NCBI GenBank assembly: GCA_902826505.1
Contig: CADEFG010000164.1
Location: forward strand, 1-8,903
Reading direction: 5' to 3'
DNA length: 8,903 bases
Source of the DNA: an uncultured Acidobacteriota bacterium
GTDB taxonomy: Bacteria; Acidobacteriota; Blastocatellia; Pyrinomonadales; Pyrinomonadaceae
Each line of letters begins with the position of its first letter. Position 1 is the stretch's first letter. A program made the position numbers and the translations under genes. The notes under the pieces are model-generated. The model was not told the origin of the DNA, ran no database searches, and saw only the letters and a list, made by a program, of their open reading frames with translations. Of the stretch, positions 5,559-8,903 are shown one piece after another.

Positions 5559-7571
5559 CTAAAGGCGCGGAAGCGTGAAACTAAAGCGCGAACCTTGCCC
5601 GACCTCCGATTCGACCTCACACACGCCGCCATGCTGTTCAATAACCTCTTTAACGAGCGAAAGTCCTAAACCGGTTGATTCGTCTTCCTTGTCCTGTCCG
5701 TCGCGCACAACGCGGTAAAATTTTTGCCAGATTTTTTCGTGGTCGTTGCGGTCAATCCCGTAACCGCGATCTTCGACGACGACGCGTAGAAAATCGGCTT
5801 CCAGAACGGTCGAGATCATCACGGATGTTCGTTCGGGACTATATTTGATGGCATTGTCAACCAAATTTGAAACCGCGCGGCGAATCAAACCTTTGTCAGC
5901 GGCAATCGGCGGCAGATTGTCGTTAGTCTGTTCGACCAGGCGAATTCGTTTGCGTTTGGCGGATTCCTGCATCTCGTCAACAACTTCGTGAACAACCGTG
6001 TCGAGCTTGACCGCCGTTTTGGAAACTTCCTTTTTGTCGGATTGTTCAAGATTTGAAACCGACAGAAAGGTCGAGAGCATTTTCGACAACCGTTGCGATT
6101 CATTGGCGATAATCATTAAAAACTCGCGGTTTTCTTCCGAAATTGTCTCGTCCATCAAAATCAATTCGGCAAAGCCTTTGATGCTCGTGATCGGCGTCCG
6201 CAGCTCGTGTGACATCAAGCTCGCCATATCCGAACGCAGTTTTTCGTTTTCCTTGACGGCGGAAATATCGCGCAGGGTGATCAGAAAACACGCCGGTTTT
6301 GTCGTCACATTGGTTTCGTGGATCGAAACGTCGTCTGACGGCGCTTTGACAAGCGAAATTTGTAAATCGAGGGTTCGATTTTTTTTCTGAAAATATAGTT
6401 CGTTCTGATAATTTTCACCCGTTTGCAAAACCCGCCGGATCGCCAGATGAGGCTCGCTGAAAACTTCGGTTTTAAAATTCTCCAAAAGACCGAAAAGGTC
6501 GAGTTCGTAGATTTCCTGCGGGTTCAATTTTGCCAGATGACGCATCTGACGATTAAGATAGGCAAGCGTCCCGTCGAGATAAGCGATCGCGTGCGCCTCT
6601 TTCAAATACGAGCTTGCCAGTGCGCTGAAGGATTGTTCCTTCATCAGACTTTTTATCAAGCTCGTCGTGCCGATGCGGTTTTCCGCTGAATTCGTCGAGA
6701 GAAAACTCCACCAGAATTTATTCGGCAAATCTTTGCTGCGCAATTCTTTACGCTGAAAATTCCGAGCCAATTGTCCGCAAAAGGATTCCAGCACATTTTG
6801 GTCGGCGCGTTCAAAATCGCGGTGAAATTTGACGAACAAAACGCCGACACAAACCCCTTCGTAAATCAGCGGAAGCGCGATCTGCGCCGATTTTGCTTTA
6901 TTTTCATCGGATTCAATAACCGTTTGGCGCGATTCCAAAGCGCGTTCGCAAAGCGCCACACTTTCGCGCCAGGCGTTTTGCCGTTCAACCAAAGAGTCGA
7001 TCGAATTCCCGTTTCGCGCCCGCCCGATCGGTGTCAAACCTTCGTATTCATCGAGCCGAAAAACTATCGTTTCGGACAGAGGGAAAACCGTTTCAAGCAG
7101 TTTTAAGCCGCTTTCGATGCGCAAATCGGCGGATTTACCTTCGAGAATATGACCGGCTGAGGCGAGATCGACCAATTTTTCCGTCAGTTCCGAATCGATC
7201 AGCCAGAGTTTTTTCAGATGCACCACAAAAATCGGCAGAAACATCACCGAAATGACCCGCATAAAAAACAGGTTGACCGAAAAATATTTTGCCGCCGCAA
7301 AAGATAAGATTGCCCAAATGACTGCGATCGGAACCGCAAATTTCAGAATTCGTTTGACGCTGAATTTTTCCGTCAGAAAACCGACCGCGAGCGCCAGTAG
7401 GATCATTGCCAGAAAACTCCACGCATTAAGCGAAACTTTTTCGACGTTCAGATAACTGCCGAGATAAACGGCAAAGCCGACAATAATTTCCCACGAAAGA
7501 ATAGCCAGCAGAGCGGTTATGGCTGATAAGAGCAGCGAAACAAAAACACGTTTGCTTCTAAAGATTTCCAT
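5559..7571 (-). CDS. Membrane-bound sensor histidine kinase (TM-GAF-PAS-HisKA-HATPase)
   Basis: 670 residues. Hydrophobic helices cover residues about 9-125 (roughly four or five membrane spans). A GAF-like region (about 140-275; IALPLIYEGVCVGVLFVKF at 231-249) and a PAS-like region (about 315-440, with YLDGTLAYLNRQM and ending ITLRDIS) follow. The dimerisation helix carries the H box SHELRTPITSIKGF, His455 being the predicted phosphorylated residue. The ATPase domain shows the N box LVDNAIKYSP (570-579), G1 VEDRGYGID (599-607), F box KIWQKFYR (613-620) and G2 TGLGLSLVKEVIEQHGG (633-649). All catalytic motifs look intact. No periplasmic sensor loop of size is visible, so the signal is probably sensed in the membrane or by the cytoplasmic GAF/PAS modules. 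No response regulator is adjacent. ATG 7571 has no clear Shine-Dalgarno. First gene of the minus-strand operon. Confidence 0.93.
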   Translation of the reverse strand: MEIFRSKRVFVSLLLSAITALLAILSWEIIVGFAVYLGSYLNVEKVSLNAWSFLAMILLALAVGFLTEKFSVKRILKFAVPIAVIWAILSFAAAKYFSVNLFFMRVISVMFLPIFVVHLKKLWLIDSELTEKLVDLASAGHILEGKSADLRIESGLKLLETVFPLSETIVFRLDEYEGLTPIGRARNGNSIDSLVERQNAWRESVALCERALESRQTVIESDENKAKSAQIALPLIYEGVCVGVLFVKFHRDFERADQNVLESFCGQLARNFQRKELRSKDLPNKFWWSFLSTNSAENRIGTTSLIKSLMKEQSFSALASSYLKEAHAIAYLDGTLAYLNRQMRHLAKLNPQEIYELDLFGLLENFKTEVFSEPHLAIRRVLQTGENYQNELYFQKKNRTLDLQISLVKAPSDDVSIHETNVTTKPACFLITLRDISAVKENEKLRSDMASLMSHELRTPITSIKGFAELILMDETISEENREFLMIIANESQRLSKMLSTFLSVSNLEQSDKKEVSKTAVKLDTVVHEVVDEMQESAKRKRIRLVEQTNDNLPPIAADKGLIRRAVSNLVDNAIKYSPERTSVMISTVLEADFLRVVVEDRGYGIDRNDHEKIWQKFYRVVRDGQDKEDESTGLGLSLVKEVIEQHGGVCEVESEVGQGSRFSFTLPRL

Positions 7572-7816
7572 ACGACTAATGTGAATTTTAAGAAATAAGA
7601 TTTTGTAGGGAATCTGGAAATGAGGATTTCAAATCCGACAAACAATATTTGCCAGTAAAATTATGCAATAAAAACACGGCTCACTTCAAGTTTTTGCCGA
7701 AAAAAAGAAACTTCCGCACCGACTTTTTATTTTTGCCTTTAGCCGTTTCACTTTTTAGTTGATTGAGCTTTTGCCCTTTTCGGCGAAAAACTTCATAATA
7801 AAAGCGAGTTTAAGCT
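7572..7816. promoter_or_regulatory. Divergent intergenic region between kinase and DUF4149 gene
   Basis: 245 nt, A/T-rich, between divergent genes, so it should hold promoters in both directions. A perfect 13-nt palindrome, GGATTT-C-AAATCC, lies at 7624-7636, about 53 nt upstream of the kinase start, a position suitable for an operator. On the minus strand TTGAAA followed about 19 nt later by TACAAA is a weak promoter candidate for the kinase operon. The plus-strand promoter candidate is listed separately. T-rich tracts around 7725-7780 loosely resemble the TTTTTACC units of the 1704-1882 repeat. Confidence 0.5.
7771..7799 (+). promoter_or_regulatory. Candidate sigma-70-type promoter for the DUF4149 gene
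   Basis: TTGCCC (7771-7776), a 17-nt spacer and CATAAT (7794-7799) match the consensus at four of six and five of six positions. Transcription would start near 7806, giving a leader of only about 11 nt before ATG 7817. This agrees with the absence of a clear Shine-Dalgarno there. Prediction by eye only. Confidence 0.35.
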
Positions 7817-8350
7817 ATGAAATTTCTTTCAAATACAAGGCTTTTGCTGATTGGCTTATGGCTCGGCGCGGCTGTTTTTTTCAGTTTTGCGGTCGCTCCC
7901 AGCGCATTTGCCGTTTTGCCTTCGCGTGAACTTGCCGGCGCAATGGTGTCGCGGAGTTTGATGATCATCAACATCAGCGGCTTGATAATCGGCTTGATCT
8001 TGCTGGCGAGTTCGTTTGCCGCTTCGGCGGGCACGAACCGGTTGATGCTTTGGACGGAAAGGATTTTGCTTTTACTGCTGACGGTGGCTTGTGCGATCGG
8101 GCAATTTGTCATCGCTTTGTGGCTCTCTTTCGTCAAGGCACAGATGGGCAAACCGATTGACGAAATTGCGGTTGACGATCCTTTGAGAATCAAATTCAAC
8201 AATCTGCATGAATATTCGGTCTGGATTTTGGTTGCCGCGATGCTTGCCGCTTTGATTGCATTTTTTATCATTTCGGGTAAAAGCTTCGCGCCGCTTGCGT
8301 CAAAAACTGTTTCCAAAGATTTTGATTTTGATAAAGAATTTAAAATTTAA
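7817..8350 (+). CDS. DUF4149-like four-helix integral membrane protein
   Basis: 177 residues with four hydrophobic segments at about 7-31, 47-70, 80-106 and 133-153. TM1 carries LWLGAAVFFSFAVAPSAF (14-31), the Gly/Phe/Pro-rich signature of DUF4149 (TMEM205-like) proteins. RIKFNNLHEYSV (124-135) before TM4 corresponds to the conserved Leu-His-x-x-Ser of that family. The C-terminus is polar. The function of these proteins in bacteria is not established, and nothing here narrows it. No good ribosome site precedes ATG 7817. The gene is followed after 13 nt by the reductase-like gene on the same strand, so the two are probably cotranscribed. Confidence 0.82.
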   Translation: MKFLSNTRLLLIGLWLGAAVFFSFAVAPSAFAVLPSRELAGAMVSRSLMIINISGLIIGLILLASSFAASAGTNRLMLWTERILLLLLTVACAIGQFVIALWLSFVKAQMGKPIDEIAVDDPLRIKFNNLHEYSVWILVAAMLAALIAFFIISGKSFAPLASKTVSKDFDFDKEFKI

Positions 8351-8363
8351 CTTATAAATCGCT

Positions 8364-8903
8364 ATGAAATTGATTGAGAAAGTCGGCGAATTTTCGGGAC
8401 GTTTCAAAAGCTGGAACGGAAACGAAAATTTAACGAATTATCCTTTTGTCGAAAACCTTCGCGCGCCATTTGCGCCTCTGCAGCGAGCACTTCCGATGCT
8501 CAATCTTGGCTTGATTTCGTCTGCCGGAGCATATATTGACGGAACCGACCCGTTTGATCTGAATTCAAAAGACGGCGACGTAAATTTCCGTGAATTTCCG
8601 ATCGAGGTCGATGCCGAAGATTTTCTTTACGCGGCAAAAGGCTACGACGCGGCGGCGGTCAAAGAAGACCGTAACGCGCAAATTCCGATCGACCGTTTGC
8701 TCGAATACGAAGCCAACGGCGTGATCGGCAAACTCAACAGCGTTTGGTGGAGTTTGAGTAGCTGGATTCCGAACGCGGCTTTGGTTGCCAGCGAACTCGC
8801 GCCGCGTATTGCCGAACGCCTTATCAGTTATGAAGTTAAAGCCGCGCTTCTGATTCCGGCTTCGCGGCTGTGCCATCAAACCCTCGGAATTGTCGCGCGC
8901 GCC
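8364..8903 (+). CDS. GrdB/PrdB-like (selenoprotein B family) protein, N-terminal part
   Basis: The frame is open from ATG 8364 to the window edge: 180 residues, C-terminus missing. Recognisable family segments are a strand with LGLISSAGAYIDGTDPFD (48-65), DGDVNFREFP (70-79), RNAQIPIDRLLE (103-114), GVIGKLNS (119-126) and ALLIPASRLCHQTLGIVAR (161-179). These match, in order, the glycine/sarcosine/betaine/D-proline reductase selenoprotein B family and its Cys-containing relatives outside anaerobic Stickland metabolism. The family redox site is usually Cys or Sec, two residues, then Cys before His-Gln; here it reads Ser167-Arg-Leu-Cys170-His. No in-frame TGA is present. Actual glycine reduction is unlikely without grdA/grdE partners, none visible. 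No clear Shine-Dalgarno. Family call from memory of conserved blocks. Confidence 0.72.
   Translation, partial: MKLIEKVGEFSGRFKSWNGNENLTNYPFVENLRAPFAPLQRALPMLNLGLISSAGAYIDGTDPFDLNSKDGDVNFREFPIEVDAEDFLYAAKGYDAAAVKEDRNAQIPIDRLLEYEANGVIGKLNSVWWSLSSWIPNAALVASELAPRIAERLISYEVKAALLIPASRLCHQTLGIVARA

Noticed and set aside
7725..7780. Further copy of the TTTTTACC-type inverted repeat
   Set aside because: Only loose similarity in T-rich sequence, with no complementary arm and no long match.
7810..8316. Long minus-strand reading frame (168 codons) opposite the DUF4149-like gene
   Set aside because: The plus-strand frame encodes a coherent four-helix membrane protein with family signatures; the antisense translation shows no domain and is a shadow.
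8849..8873. Selenocysteine codon in the GrdB/PrdB-like gene
   Set aside because: No in-frame TGA exists; the position expected for Sec or Cys is an ordinary Ser codon (TCG).
8565..8879. Minus-strand frame opposite the reductase-like gene
   Set aside because: The plus-strand frame carries recognisable family blocks in the correct order; the antisense product has none.

Overview
The window looks like ordinary chromosomal DNA of a Gram-negative-type bacterium of moderate G+C content (judged by eye, not counted). The mix of families (YtxH and DUF948-like small envelope proteins, PrmC, a DUF4149 membrane protein, a selenoprotein-B-like reductase homologue) and intergenic tracts built from short A/T-rich units fit an acidobacterial genome of the Blastocatellia/Pyrinomonadales kind. 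That assignment is a memory-based guess. There are no tRNA or rRNA genes, CRISPR arrays, transposases or phage genes.

Layout: (1) The 3' tail of a plus-strand gene ends at 128. (2) A roughly 400-nt non-coding stretch holds degenerate direct repeats and ends in a bidirectional terminator (534-576). (3) A minus-strand pair, ytxH-like (1610-1158) followed by a DUF948-like gene (1154-594), ends at that terminator. (4) A long nested inverted repeat (1704-1882) separates the pair from a tightly packed minus-strand operon. Read from its 5' end, the operon is: multi-domain sensor histidine kinase (7571-5559), putative alpha/alpha-toroid protein (5507-4284), SAM methyltransferase (4300-3521), second SAM methyltransferase (3524-2739) and prmC (2728-1880). 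(5) A divergent intergenic region (7572-7816) leads to two plus-strand genes: a four-helix DUF4149-like membrane protein (7817-8350) and the N-terminal 180 residues of a GrdB/PrdB-like protein (8364 to the window edge).

How it fits together: the toroid-MT2-MT1-prmC genes are translationally linked by a 17-nt overlap, a 4-nt GTGA overlap and a Shine-Dalgarno sequence that contains part of the preceding stop codon. They are probably made together. The kinase lies directly upstream, separated only by an A/T-rich inverted repeat whose predicted RNA loop would display the toroid gene's ribosome site and start codon. The ytxH/DUF948 pair is probably a separate envelope-associated stress-type unit with its own promoter.

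I do not see a convincing new defence or mobile system. The most notable items are the two structured intergenic repeats, the uncharacterised toroid protein coupled to two methyltransferases, and the Ser-x-x-Cys at the expected redox site of the selenoprotein-B-like protein.
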